The notes below the pieces were generated by a model. The model was not told the DNA's origin and ran no database searches. It worked only from the letters and a program-made list of their open reading frames with translations. DNA of 64,000 bases, from assembly GCA_022768465.1 (NCBI GenBank), contig JALELZ010000026.1, positions 62,001 to 126,000 of the forward strand, given 5' to 3'. This document shows, in pieces, positions 43,005-52,664 of the stretch (its first letter is position 1; the number at the start of each line of letters is the position of its first letter). The stretch is from Lachnospiraceae bacterium (lineage in GTDB: Bacteria > Bacillota > Clostridia > Lachnospirales > Lachnospiraceae). A program made the position numbers and the translations under genes.

Positions 43005-43208
43005 ATGAATAAAATTGCTGAATTTATAAAAAAGAACAGACGTGCAGCAGGGCTGACGCAGGAGGAATTTGCTATACGTTCCGGATTAGGCTTAAGATTC
43101 GTACGTGAGCTTGAGCAGGGCAAAGAGACGGTACGCATGGATAAAGTTAATATAGCTTTAGCTATGTTTGATATGGAGGCAGTACCGGGCAGAAAGGATA
43201 GGCAGTAA
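43005..43208 (+). CDS. hipB: HipB-like antitoxin/repressor
   Basis: 67-residue XRE helix-turn-helix protein: IKKNRRAAGLTQEEFAIRSGLGLRFVRELEQGKETVRMDKV covers the HTH. First gene of a three-gene hip operon; stop overlaps the hipS start. Expected to bind the upstream palindromes and repress the operon, with HipS and HipT as partners. Confidence 0.85.
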   Translation: MNKIAEFIKKNRRAAGLTQEEFAIRSGLGLRFVRELEQGKETVRMDKVNIALAMFDMEAVPGRKDRQ

Positions 43209-43540
43209 TGGATGATACATTCAGACATGCATATGTGTATGTAAGAGATATGTATGCAGGAATCTTAAGTGAAACAGATGACGGCTATACATTTTCCTAT
43301 GATGCTGATTATATTCATAAAAATAATGCGGCGGCTGTTTCACTTACACTTCCGATAAGTAATGAAAAATATAGTTCAAAAATTCTTTTTTCGTTTTTTG
43401 ACGGCCTTATTCCGGAGGGATGGCTATTAAATGTTATTAGCCGTAACTGGAAGATAGACAGAAACGATCGTTTTGGACTATTGCTGAAAGCGTGCAAGGA
43501 TCCTATAGGAAATGTATCGATTACGGAGACAAGGGTATGA
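43208..43540 (+). CDS. hipS: HipS-like protein (HipA N-subdomain 1)
   Basis: 110 residues corresponding to the N-terminal couple_hipA domain found in single-chain HipA: AYVYVRDMYAGILSETDDGYTFSYD, SLTLPISNEKYSSKILFSFFDGLIPEGWLL, NDRFGLLLKACKDPIGNVSI. Encoded as a separate gene, as in the HipBST systems where HipS, not HipB, neutralises the kinase. Overlaps hipB (TAATG) and hipT (ATGA). Confidence 0.85.
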   Translation: MDDTFRHAYVYVRDMYAGILSETDDGYTFSYDADYIHKNNAAAVSLTLPISNEKYSSKILFSFFDGLIPEGWLLNVISRNWKIDRNDRFGLLLKACKDPIGNVSITETRV

Positions 43541-44487
43541 ACTGTTTATGCTGCGGAAAACCACTTCATGAAAATGATAATAACGGATGGCATAAAAAAT
43601 GTATAAAGAGCTTTTTCGGAACAAGCCTTTTGCCGGAAATAAGGCTTGACGATGATACTCTGGAACAGATAGCAAAGGAAAATACTGATAACGGATATAC
43701 CGTTACCGGAGTGCAGAAAAAGCTGTCTCTGCATCTTCTTTCTGATGGGAATAATCCGAGATTGACTTTGGTGAATTATCCGAATGGGTATATATTAAAG
43801 CCTCAGGTTGAAGAATTTGAAGCATTGCCGGAAGCAGAACAGCTTATTATGTGTATGGCAGATGCTGCCGGAATTGCGACGGTGCCGCATGCATTGATCA
43901 GAGAGAATGATCGGTTTGCATATATTACTAAACGAATCGATCGCATTATAGAAAAAGATACAATCAGGAAAATAGCAATGGAGGATTTCTGTCAGCTTGA
44001 TCTTAGACTTACGCAGGACAAATATCGTGGGTCATATGAACGATGTGCGAAGGTGATTGAGCGCTATTCCATGCATAGCGGACTTGATATAAGCGAATTA
44101 TTCATACGTTTGGTATTTTCTTTTATTGTCGGAAATTCTGATATGCATTTAAAGAACTTTTCTTTAATAGAGGCTATGGAGGGAAGTTCGCAATATTGTT
44201 TATCTCAGGCATATGACCTGCTTCCTGTAAATATTATAATGCCGGAAGATAAGGAAGAGTTTGCGCTTACGATGAATGGGAAAAAGCAAAACGTTCGAAA
44301 AAAAGACTTTCTCGTATTTGCAGACACTTGCGGGATTACGAAAAATGCTGCAGAGAAAATGATTGCAAAAATTGTACGCATGAAACCGATTTTTGTGCAA
44401 ATGTGTATTGATTCTTATCTTCCTCAATACATGAAAGAGCAGTTGAATGAGCTGATTGAAAAACGCTGCAGTGTGTTCACCGGCTGA
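43537..44487 (+). CDS. hipT: HipT-like serine/threonine kinase toxin
   Basis: 316 residues from the ATG at 43537 that overlaps the hipS stop. N-terminal CLCCGKPL..WHKKC cysteine cluster, Gly-rich loop region TGVQKKLSLHL near 57, catalytic loop NSDMHLKNFSL near 200-210 and AYDLLP metal-binding Asp near 226. HipA/HipT kinases phosphorylate aminoacyl-tRNA synthetases (GltX for HipA, TrpS for E. coli HipT) and cause dormancy. Module appears intact. Note a gltX gene lies at 60052, but the target here is unknown. Confidence 0.85.
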   Translation: MNCLCCGKPLHENDNNGWHKKCIKSFFGTSLLPEIRLDDDTLEQIAKENTDNGYTVTGVQKKLSLHLLSDGNNPRLTLVNYPNGYILKPQVEEFEALPEAEQLIMCMADAAGIATVPHALIRENDRFAYITKRIDRIIEKDTIRKIAMEDFCQLDLRLTQDKYRGSYERCAKVIERYSMHSGLDISELFIRLVFSFIVGNSDMHLKNFSLIEAMEGSSQYCLSQAYDLLPVNIIMPEDKEEFALTMNGKKQNVRKKDFLVFADTCGITKNAAEKMIAKIVRMKPIFVQMCIDSYLPQYMKEQLNELIEKRCSVFTG

Positions 44488-44518
44488 TTTATTAATTGTT
44501 TAATAATAAAGGTATACG

Positions 44519-44545
44519 ACGGCACTCTGCAAGGAGTGCCGTTTG
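44519..44545 (+). terminator. Hairpin after hipT
   Basis: ACGGCACTC / GAGTGCCGT with a 6-nt loop; only TTTG follows. Confidence 0.55.
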
Positions 44546-44554
44546 CAGTCAAAA

Positions 44555-45152
44555 TTATTCATATTCCTCAGTGTCAAAGATAACTATGGATTCAAGCAGC
44601 TTTCTGGCATATTCATCCTTGGTTTCACTGATACGCTCTACAGGAAGATGCTCTGTTACACGGCCCTGATACAGGAACAGCACATCGTCACAAAGATAGG
44701 TAATAGAAGTCAGATCATGCGTAATAAAGATATAGGTCAAGCTAAGCTGTTCCTTAAGTTCTTTTAAAAGATCCATGACCTGTACCTGTGTATGAGCATC
44801 CAGCGAGGAAATTGCTTCATCAAGCAAAATAATCTCCGGCTTGCATGCAACAGCACGGGCAATGCAGACACGCTGCAGCTGTCCGCCGGATAGCTCATGA
44901 GGGAATCGGTCTGCAAAATCAGCAGAAAGCCCAACCAGTTCCAGTAAACGGAGTGTCTCTGCTTTACGATCCAGGCTTCAGCAGTCCGCAAAGAACTCGT
45001 CCCATTGTAGATTTACCGGATCCGCTCTCCCCCAGGATGCCTATACATTCACCGGGAGCAACTTTAAAGGATACACCGCGCACAAGTTCGATTTCCTTGT
45101 GATTGCTCTTCAAGGAGACATAAAGATCATTCAATTCAAATACAGTGGTCAT
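44555..45152 (-). pseudogene. Oligopeptide/nickel ABC ATPase with internal deletion and frameshift
   Basis: Starts well at 45152 (LNDLYVSLKSN, Walker A GILGESGSGKSTMGRVL) but stops after GLLKPGS at about 44964. The rest lies in another frame: ETLRLLELVGL, signature LSGGQLQRVCIARA, Walker B IILLDEAISSLDA, H-loop THDL, ending at 44555. About 75 residues normally between the two, including the Q-loop, are missing. So a deletion with frameshift. The family is OppF/NikE-like. Downstream of the chimera with a 4-bp overlap (ATGA). Confidence 0.8.
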
Positions 45153-45985
45153 TTCAGGGCCTCCTTCGGATCAAGCACATCGCGCAGTGCATCACCCATC
45201 AGGTTGAATACACAAACGAGCACAACAATAGCAATACCCGGAGCAATCATTTGTACCGGATTAGATGTCATGACATTTTTTGCCTCATTTAGCACTGCTC
45301 CCCATTCCGGAGTAGGAGCCTGCACTCCAAGTCCGAGAAAAGACAATGTGGAAATATTTATGATTGCCCATCCCACATCCAATGAGGCCAGAACTACTAA
45401 ATCTGAAGTGATGGAAGGCAGCAGATGTCTGAATAGAATAAAGCGCTCAGGCATTCCGACGCAGCGTGAAAATTGAACGAAATTACGGTCACGGTACTGC
45501 ATGACACCGGTTCTGATCATACGTGCATACCATGCCCACTTAATAAAGACATTTGCAATATATACAACACCGAGTTCAGACTGTCCGCGGGCCACCCAGT
45601 TGCTGATCTCTTCCACACTGCCTTCCTGATGCTCAACAACATACTCATTGCCCCAGTATTGATAAAAATCCACCAGAAAGCTTGTGATCATATTACTTGG
45701 GTATGTTGCCAGAGTAAATTTTTTACCGCTGTGATGTGTAGCCATAGAGTTGATGAGAGAAGTGTGTTTGGGTATAAGCTTTGCATAGTCACGCACCGTC
45801 TCTCCAAATGGCGTGATCCTAAGGCCTCGGCTGCTTCGTTCAACCAGCTTTTGTCCAAGTTCCTTTTCCAGAGAAGAAATTATTTCACTGACATTAGGCT
45901 GTAAGGTATAAAGGCACTCAGCTGCCTGACTGAAGCTGCCTTTTTTACACACAATGGTGAAATATTCCAACTGTTTAAGTTCCAT
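45149..45985 (-). pseudogene. In-frame chimera: LysR regulator N-half fused to ABC permease C-half
   Basis: One open frame of 278 codons from ATG 45985. Residues 1-143 are a LysR-type regulator (MELKQLEYFTIVCKKGSFSQ, LQPNVSEIISSLEKELG, SRGLRITPFG, then the start of the substrate domain). From about VVYIANVFIKWAWYARMI on it is the C-terminal half of a DppC/NikC-like permease (ISTLSFLGLGVQAPTPEWGA, MGDALRDVLDP). The join probably arose by deletion between a lysR gene and a nik/dpp operon. Neither half has its normal partners, so the product is likely non-functional though still open. Confidence 0.8.
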
Positions 45986-46125
45986 GTTTGTAATAGTCTC
46001 CCGAATCTGCAAAACTGCATCCTGTTAGTTTAAGCTAACTAAGTATAACTTTTTTAAATCAGATGTGCAAGATTACGGTCATTTTTCCTTTATATGTGCA
46101 AGGCTATGGTTTTATTACGCTTTAC

Positions 46126-46159
46126 AAAAAAACGGAGAGCCTGTCTAAAAAGCTCTCCG
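46126..46159 (-). terminator. Terminator of cysE
   Basis: Minus-strand CGGAGAGC / GCTCTCCG with an 11-nt loop, then TTTTTTT. Confidence 0.8.
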
Positions 46160-46204
46160 ATCCTTTACTATCTGCTGTTTTGGTTCATATTCTATTAACT
46201 GAAA

Positions 46205-47095
46205 TTATTTTGCCTCATTAGAGTTGGTGACCTGTGTGCCCTCAGTTACACGGACGGTTACGGTTTCACCGGCAGGAAGAGAATGAGTAAGCCATACGCT
46301 TCCGCCTATAACGCAGTGATCTCCGATGTGGGTATTGCCGCCGAGTATAGTTGCTCCGGCATAGACTACAACATAGTTTCCGATATCAGGATGACGTTTG
46401 ATGCCCTTAACTAAGGATCCGTCATCATTTGCCTCAAAGCTCTTTGCTCCAAGAGTGACATGCTGATAAAGCTTGACATGCTCGCCAATAGTGGTGGTCT
46501 CTCCGACAACGACACCGGTTCCGTGGTCGATAAAGAAGTATTTACCTATAGTCGCACCCGGATGTATATCAATACCGGTCATAGCATGAGCATACTCAGT
46601 CATGATACGAGGCAGGATCGGTATCTTCATTTCATAGAGCTCATGAGCAATACGATAAATGCATATAGCCTTAAAACCAGGGTATGTGAGAATGATTTCA
46701 TCAGGACTTATTGCTGCAGGATCTCCCTCGTATGCAGCCTGAACGTCTGTATTGAGATATTCGAGAACCTTCGGAAGTCTGCGGATAAGCTCGTCAGCCT
46801 TAAAATCTGCACAGTTCTGATCATTCACAACAAAACGAAGAGCTCTTGAAAGTGCATCATAGCAGCGCATGAGCTCCCATGAACGCTTTTCTGTAGGGTC
46901 AAAGCGATCTCTGGACTTACCGAAATGATAAGGGAAAAGAGCTACAAAAAGATGCTTGATAGCTTCCTCTGCGGCCTCTTCCATGCCAATATATCTTGAG
47001 TCGAAATTTGAGCTGCAGGTGCCCTGAAGAGATACTGCCACCTCACCGATCGTCTGCATAAGCTTTACTGCATCACGAGTGTTTTCATTCGCCAT
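46205..47095 (-). CDS. cysE: Serine O-acetyltransferase (EpsC/CysE type)
   Basis: 296 residues; L-serine + acetyl-CoA to O-acetylserine for cysteine. Long helical N-terminal half (typical of the EpsC-type clostridial form), then a left-handed beta-helix: GIDIHPGATIGKYFFIDHGTG, VVGETTTIGEHVKLYQHVTLG and GDHCVIGGSVWLTHSLPAG. His of DHGTG is catalytic. Start after AAGAGG. No cysK next door. Confidence 0.92.
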   Translation of the reverse strand: MANENTRDAVKLMQTIGEVAVSLQGTCSSNFDSRYIGMEEAAEEAIKHLFVALFPYHFGKSRDRFDPTEKRSWELMRCYDALSRALRFVVNDQNCADFKADELIRRLPKVLEYLNTDVQAAYEGDPAAISPDEIILTYPGFKAICIYRIAHELYEMKIPILPRIMTEYAHAMTGIDIHPGATIGKYFFIDHGTGVVVGETTTIGEHVKLYQHVTLGAKSFEANDDGSLVKGIKRHPDIGNYVVVYAGATILGGNTHIGDHCVIGGSVWLTHSLPAGETVTVRVTEGTQVTNSNEAK

Positions 47096-47332
47096 TATTA
47101 TAAACCTCTTAAAACCAATTAAAATGATATGCTTTAAAAATCAGTTTATATATAGGATGTGTAAATGTCAAATGATTCCTGAAATATTCTTTGGCTTATT
47201 CCTGCATCGGTCATTATTTTGGTCTTTTAATGCTGTCTGTAATGCGCGGTATCCGATAATAAGGTTCTTTTTATATAGAGTGTATGCTAAAATCTATGAA
47301 TTAATATAAAATGAAAGAAGTCGATTAATCTT

Positions 47333-48697
47333 ATGAATTATATAAATGAAAATGAACCAAAGGATCCTCCGAGATCACGAAGAAAAAAGGAAGGCGGCAA
47401 AGCTAATATTATTACGGTCATAATTGCGGCCGCAGTGCTGATAGGAGTTATGGCCGGTGCAGGAATTTATCTGAATAAATCAAAAGGAAAATTCAGTGCT
47501 GATGATAAGGCAGCAGCTTCATTTGGGCATACGGAAGTGAAAGCAGAAACGGATGCGGAGACAGAGACAAAAACCGAAGCTGACCTATCGGAGGAATACT
47601 TTGATATTAAGGTCGAAAACCCTGATATTAATGCAGCTGATATAGAAAAAGCAGAGAGGGAACAAAAGCTTTCAGAGCTTACCAGGGCGGGCTTTATTCC
47701 AATCGAGCAGAGCAACAGGGATGAAATAACCATGAGCTTTGCAGGAGACATTCTTTTTGACGAGCACTATGCAATAATGTCATCAATGCTTGGCCGTTCA
47801 AAAGGCGCTCCCGACATCACCACAGCCTTTGATACAGCAATGCTCTCATACATGAGGAATGCAGACATTTTCATAGTAAACAATGAATTTCCTTATTCTG
47901 ACAGAGGTGAACCGAGACCGAATAAGAAGTTCACCTTCAGAGCAAAGCCGCAGTACGCAACACTTCTTAAGGATATGGGAGCAGATGGAGTAACGCTTGC
48001 CAATAATCATGTAAATGATTACGGCACAGAGGCTATGCTTGATACCTTTACAACTCTTGAAACGGTAAATATGCCGTATGCAGGTGCCGGAAGGAATCTT
48101 GATGAGGCCGCAAAGCCGATTTATTACACGAACGGGAATGTTAAGATTGCAGTCATAGCGGCAACGCAGATAGAGCGAATGTCAAATCCTGATACCGTAG
48201 GTGCGACTGACACGACACCGGGAGTTCTTCGAAGTGTATCAGACAGTGAGCTTAACAGACTTTTGGATGCGGTCAAAAAAGCAAAGGCGGAGGGCTGTTT
48301 TGTGGCAGTCTGCATTCATTGGGGTACGGAAGGCTCTGAAAATGTAGATGACTGGCAGCTAAGGCAGGGAAAAGAAATCGCGGATGCCGGAGCAGATCTT
48401 ATAGTCGGCAATCACCCGCATGTTCTCGAGAGGCTTGATTATATAGGGGATACGCCGATTATATACAGTCTTGGAAATTACCTTTTCAACTCCAAAACAC
48501 ATGACACCTGCTTATATTCGGTAACACTTTCGGCAGAGGATGCAGCGCTTAAGGAAATAAGATTTATACCTGCGATACAGTCTGGCTGCAGGACATTTGC
48601 GGCTGAAGGAAGTGAAAAGGAGCGCATTCTTTCATATATGAGAAATCTGTCGCCTGCGGTCAACATTGACAGTGACGGTATCATTTCGAAAAAATGA
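47333..48697 (+). CDS. CapA-family (PGA_cap) metallophosphatase-like membrane-anchored protein
   Basis: 454 residues. N-terminal cytoplasmic tail, one transmembrane helix near 25-47 (IITVIIAAAVLIGVMAGAGIY), an acidic Thr/Glu linker (60-110) and an extracellular PGA_cap domain: FAGDILFDEHY, VNNEFPYSDRG, LANNHVNDYG, HWGTEGSENV, VGNHPHVLE, SLGNYLFN. CapA proteins take part in poly-gamma-glutamate capsule or related surface polymers, but no capB/capC is here, so an independent role is more likely. Confidence 0.88.
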   Translation: MNYINENEPKDPPRSRRKKEGGKANIITVIIAAAVLIGVMAGAGIYLNKSKGKFSADDKAAASFGHTEVKAETDAETETKTEADLSEEYFDIKVENPDINAADIEKAEREQKLSELTRAGFIPIEQSNRDEITMSFAGDILFDEHYAIMSSMLGRSKGAPDITTAFDTAMLSYMRNADIFIVNNEFPYSDRGEPRPNKKFTFRAKPQYATLLKDMGADGVTLANNHVNDYGTEAMLDTFTTLETVNMPYAGAGRNLDEAAKPIYYTNGNVKIAVIAATQIERMSNPDTVGATDTTPGVLRSVSDSELNRLLDAVKKAKAEGCFVAVCIHWGTEGSENVDDWQLRQGKEIADAGADLIVGNHPHVLERLDYIGDTPIIYSLGNYLFNSKTHDTCLYSVTLSAEDAALKEIRFIPAIQSGCRTFAAEGSEKERILSYMRNLSPAVNIDSDGIISKK

Positions 48698-48970
48698 AAA
48701 AGGCAGACAATGAATGAAATATATAATAAAGGATAATGAAGGAAAGAGAAAGGTAATAAAGAAAAAGGATTCATTCAGTTATTTTAATAATATATCTATA
48801 AAAATATAAGCTGATTGTTATTGAATTAAAAAGAGAATTGTCATATAAATGTATACAATAATACAATGCAGTACGGCAAAGTGCTAAACGATTGACAAGG
48901 ATAAAATAAACCTGTTTCAAGCTGCATTGAAGGTATTATTTATGGCAGCCTTTATTCAGGGAGTAATACT

Positions 48971-50233
48971 ATGGATCATACTATATGCATACTTAATGAT
49001 TCGTTTCCTCCGCAGCTTGACGGAGTGGCGAATACAGCAAAAAATTATGCCGACAATATAGAAAAATCTCACGGACATGCGGTGGTGGTGACACCGGAAT
49101 TTCCGGATAAGCAGGATTATAAATTTCCGTATCCGGTCATAAGATATCACAGTCTCGATGCGAGATGGTTTATAGGCTATATGGCAGGAATACCGTTTTC
49201 TCCTACAGTTACTAAGCAGCTGAGAGAGGAACAGGTGGAGCTATTGCATTGCCATTGTCCCGCTGCAGCCCTGATACTTGCAAGACAGCTGAGAGTTCCG
49301 CTTAATGTTCCCGTTGTTATGACTTATCATACTAAGTATGATGTGGATCTTTATAAAGCCTTTAAAAATAAGCTTCTTTCGGAAAATGCCGTGAGAGTAA
49401 TGATCAATAACATCAACTCCTGTGATGAGGTCTGGACAGTAAGCCGCGGAGCCGGTGAAAATCTAAGAGAGCTGGGCTTCGAAGGCGAATACAGAATAAT
49501 GCAAAACGGCGTAGACATGCCGCTCGGCAGAGTTTCTGATGATGAGGCAATGGCTGTGAGCGCAGACCTTGATCTTCCTAAGGATGTTCCGCTGTTTATA
49601 TTTGTCGGAAGAATGATGTGGTACAAGGGGCTGAGAATCATTCTTGATGCATGTGAAGGTCTTAAATCCATAGGCAATGATTTCAGAATGGTATTTATAG
49701 GAAGCGGAGCCGATTTGGATGAGATAAAAGCTTATTCGGAGAAGCTGTATCTTGGCGATAAAGTGATTTTTACAGGCCCGGTATATGACAGACAAAAGCT
49801 TAAGGCGTGGTACTGCAGAGCCGATGTATTTGTATTTCCGTCAACCTACGACACGAACGGACTTGTAGTAAGAGAAGCGGCATCATGCTCACTTCCGTCG
49901 ATATTAGTCAGAGGAAGCTGTGCAGCCGAAGGTGTTACGGACGGCAAAAACGGTTTTCTGATATCAGAGTCGGCTGCTTCATTGTCTGTAATGATGTATA
50001 AGCTTTGTGAAAATATAGATATGATAAGAAAGGTCGGAAAGAATGCTGCAGATCAGCTGTATATTTCATGGGAAACAGCTGTAGATAAGGCATGCGAGCG
50101 TTACGAAGTCATCATAGATAATTTCAAAAGCGGTAAATATCCTAAGCGCCGCACACTTACGGATGAGCTTCTAAAGGGCAACGGTGAGCTGATGAGCGCA
50201 CTTTCGCATTTACCGTTTACAGATGTGCTGTAA
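48971..50233 (+). CDS. GT4-family glycosyltransferase
   Basis: 420 residues, GT-B fold. N-domain ICILNDSFPPQLDGVANTA; acceptor part VVMTYHTKYD; C-domain MQNGVDMP, FVGRMMWYKGLRIILDA and FVFPSTYDTNGLVVREAASC, the EX7E-like donor site of GT4. Homologues make glycolipids or surface glycans (mannosyl/glucosyltransferases). Cytoplasmic side of the membrane. Starts after CAGGGAG. Precedes proB by 42 bp and may be co-transcribed, though functionally unrelated. Confidence 0.85.
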   Translation: MDHTICILNDSFPPQLDGVANTAKNYADNIEKSHGHAVVVTPEFPDKQDYKFPYPVIRYHSLDARWFIGYMAGIPFSPTVTKQLREEQVELLHCHCPAAALILARQLRVPLNVPVVMTYHTKYDVDLYKAFKNKLLSENAVRVMINNINSCDEVWTVSRGAGENLRELGFEGEYRIMQNGVDMPLGRVSDDEAMAVSADLDLPKDVPLFIFVGRMMWYKGLRIILDACEGLKSIGNDFRMVFIGSGADLDEIKAYSEKLYLGDKVIFTGPVYDRQKLKAWYCRADVFVFPSTYDTNGLVVREAASCSLPSILVRGSCAAEGVTDGKNGFLISESAASLSVMMYKLCENIDMIRKVGKNAADQLYISWETAVDKACERYEVIIDNFKSGKYPKRRTLTDELLKGNGELMSALSHLPFTDVL

Positions 50234-50275
50234 AATCGACCATTTATAATAAACAGATTGGAAACAGGTGTAAAA

Positions 50276-51070
50276 ATGATTAAAGATAAGCGTATAATCG
50301 TAAAGCTGGGCACCTCCACACTTACACATTCCTCGGGCAAGCTTAATCTGCACCGTATGGAAAAACTGGTAAGAGCGATAGCGGATATACAGGGAGCCGG
50401 CAATGAAATAATCATAGTGACCTCCGCTGCAATATCAGTCGGAACAGCCAAGCTGGGCCTTCCTGAACGTCCTAAGGAGCTTAAATTCAAAATGGCTACG
50501 GCAGCAGTCGGACAGGCACGAATAATGCATATTTACGATACATTGTTCTCTGAATATAACCGAACCGTAGCACAGATACTGCTCACCGGAGATAATGTTA
50601 AGGACGAGACAGACTCAAAATATCTGAAGAATACCTTCGAAGCGCTTTTATCCATGGGAGTGATCCCAATAGTAAATGAAAATGACTCCGTTTCTTCAGT
50701 AGAGATCGAGAGCGGACATCATAAGGTGCTGGGTGATAATGATACTCTTTCAGCTATAGTAGCAAGGCTCTGCGAGGCAGATCTCCTGATCCTAATGACT
50801 GATATAGACGGGCTATATGACTCTGATCCGAGAAAGAATTCTGATGCAAAGCTTATTTCAAGGGTGCATGAAATCACACCGGATATCGAGGCAATGGCAG
50901 GAGGCGCGGGTACTGTACACGGCACCGGAGGAATGGCGACCAAGATAGCTGCGGCAAGGATAGCGCTTGATGCAGGCTTTGAAATGGTCATAACCAACAG
51001 TGAAAATGTGGAAAATCTCTATGACATCGCAGAAGGAAAGCCTGTCGGAACAAGATTTATCGGAAACTGA
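50276..51070 (+). CDS. proB: Glutamate 5-kinase
   Basis: First step of proline synthesis: ATP + glutamate to glutamyl-5-phosphate. 264 residues from the ATG at 50276 (an upstream TTG frame is not preferred). AAK fold: KLGTSTLTHSSG, VTSAAISVG, NENDSVS and GGMATKIAAARIA. Lacks the C-terminal PUA domain of E. coli ProB, as in several Bacillota. Proline feedback is expected from the family. Confidence 0.93.
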   Translation: MIKDKRIIVKLGTSTLTHSSGKLNLHRMEKLVRAIADIQGAGNEIIIVTSAAISVGTAKLGLPERPKELKFKMATAAVGQARIMHIYDTLFSEYNRTVAQILLTGDNVKDETDSKYLKNTFEALLSMGVIPIVNENDSVSSVEIESGHHKVLGDNDTLSAIVARLCEADLLILMTDIDGLYDSDPRKNSDAKLISRVHEITPDIEAMAGGAGTVHGTGGMATKIAAARIALDAGFEMVITNSENVENLYDIAEGKPVGTRFIGN

Positions 51071-51078
51071 AATAATAA

Positions 51079-51263
51079 CTGATGGAACAGTTTAGCTGAG
51101 CGTTCTGAAGAACGAATAGTTCTGTAAATGCCGTATGTGCAGACTTGCCGTTTGAAAATGCACTGTTTGAGCGAAGCGAGTTTGCATTTTCATAGGAAAA
51201 GTCAAGCATCGGCATTGTTTCAGAACATGAGTTCGAAATGGCTCAGGGAAGCTGTTCCGTCAG
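51079..51263. repeat. 185-bp nested imperfect palindrome between proB and proA
   Basis: Arms from outside in: CTGATGGAACAG (51079) / CTGTTCCGTCAG (51252); TTTAGCTGAGC / GGCTCAGGGAAG; GTTCTGTAAATGCCG (51119) / CGGCATTGTTTCAGAAC (51210); GACTT (51142) / AAGTC (51199); TGAAAATGCA (51153) / TGCATTTTCA (51183). Small side hairpins GTTC-TGAA-GAAC (51102) and GAAC-ATGA-GTTC (51223) are mirrored on the two sides. Apex holds GAGCGAAGCGAG. No tandem T-box signature. A further hairpin AAGGTGT-TCCG-ACACCTT lies at 51282-51299 before the proA start. Confidence 0.75.
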
Positions 51264-51340
51264 ATAAATGTTTGATACCAAAAGGTGTTCCGACACCTTG
51301 AAACATAAATTTGAATTGATCATATAAGACGGAGGCAGAT

Positions 51341-52615
51341 ATGACTGTACTTGAACAGCAGGCGATTGCTGCAAAAAAGGCTTCACGTACATTGATGACA
51401 GCCGGAACTACAAAAAAGAATGATGCGCTTAAGGCTATAGCTGACGCGCTCATAAAGAGACAGGATGAGTGGCTCAGTGCAAATGCAGAGGATATGGAAG
51501 CGGCAGAAAAAGCAGGAATTTCTGCAGCTATGTTAGATAGATTAAAGCTTACTCCGGAAAGAATAAAGGGCATAGCAGACGGTGTGCTTGAGGTCATGGC
51601 TCTGCCTGATCCTACGGCGACTTCAGATAAGACTGTAACAAGACCAAACGGGCTCATTATATCAAGAAGAAGAGTTCCGCTCGGAGTCATTGCCATTATT
51701 TTTGAGGCAAGACCGAATGTAACAGTAGATGCTGCGGCATTGTGTCTTAAATCCGGAAATGTCTGTATTTTAAGAGGCGGAAAGGAAGCTATAAGGTCTA
51801 ACCGAATGGCGACACTTATTATGCAGGATGCACTGATAGAGGCGGGACTTCCGGGTGAATGCATTTCACTTGTGCAGGATACCAGTCATGAAACTGCCGA
51901 AGAGCTTATGCATATGGACAAATATATAGATGTGCTCATTCCTCGAGGCGGAGCAGGACTTATCAGATCTGTTGCAAAGAATTCGACGGTTCCGGTTATT
52001 CGTACCGGAGAGGGCGTCTGCCATATCTATATAGACAAAGAAGCAAACCTTGATATGGGTGCCGGCATACTGTATAACGCAAAATGCTCACGTCCTTCGG
52101 TATGCAATGCTGTTGAATGTGTGCTTATACATGAGGACATACTTGAAGCATTCTGCAAAAAGGCAATGCCGCTTCTTATGCAGAAAAATGTTGAGCTTCG
52201 CTGCGATGACAGCTCGATTAATGCACTGAAAAAGATCTGCGGTGACAGCTATGCGGAAAATTATATAATCCCGGCAAATGAAACTGATTGGGATGCTGAG
52301 TATGATGATTATAAGCTTGCCGTAAGAGTGGTAAAGAGCTATGAAGAGGCAGTGGAATTTATAGATCAGCACAGCACCGGACACAGCGAGGCAATAATTA
52401 CGGATAATTATTTTACTGCTCAGCATTTCCTTAATGAGATAGATGCGGCAGCTGTTTATGTCAATGCTTCCACAAGATTCACCGACGGCGGAGAATTCGG
52501 ACTCGGAGCAGAAATCGGCATTTCCACGCAGAAGCTGCATGCAAGAGGTCCTATGGGACTTGAGGAGCTGACAAGCTGTAAATATGTTGTTTACGGTGAG
52601 GGTCAGGTGCGCTGA
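51341..52615 (+). CDS. proA: Glutamate-5-semialdehyde dehydrogenase (gamma-glutamyl phosphate reductase)
   Basis: 424 residues; second proline step, NADPH-dependent. ALDH-superfamily fold with SRRRVPLGVIAIIFEARPNVT near 108, RGGKEAIRSN near 145, PRGGAGLI near 204 and catalytic Cys in SRPSVCNAVECVL near 254. C-terminal STRFTDGGEFGLGAEIGISTQKLHARGPMGL fits fully. Strong GGAGG start. Separated from proB by the palindrome. Confidence 0.95.
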   Translation: MTVLEQQAIAAKKASRTLMTAGTTKKNDALKAIADALIKRQDEWLSANAEDMEAAEKAGISAAMLDRLKLTPERIKGIADGVLEVMALPDPTATSDKTVTRPNGLIISRRRVPLGVIAIIFEARPNVTVDAAALCLKSGNVCILRGGKEAIRSNRMATLIMQDALIEAGLPGECISLVQDTSHETAEELMHMDKYIDVLIPRGGAGLIRSVAKNSTVPVIRTGEGVCHIYIDKEANLDMGAGILYNAKCSRPSVCNAVECVLIHEDILEAFCKKAMPLLMQKNVELRCDDSSINALKKICGDSYAENYIIPANETDWDAEYDDYKLAVRVVKSYEEAVEFIDQHSTGHSEAIITDNYFTAQHFLNEIDAAAVYVNASTRFTDGGEFGLGAEIGISTQKLHARGPMGLEELTSCKYVVYGEGQVR

Positions 52616-52664
52616 TTTTTTCATAAGCTTTTATAAATAAAATAGTACGGAAGGTCTTTGAAAT

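Noticed and set aside
44764..44991. Minus-strand ORF overlapping the ABC ATPase remnant
   Set aside because: It is a shadow frame of the ATPase; the signature motif LSGGQ lies in the adjacent frame.
51079..51299. T-box leader for proA
   Set aside because: No AGGGTGG-type T-box sequence and no terminator/antiterminator pair before proA.
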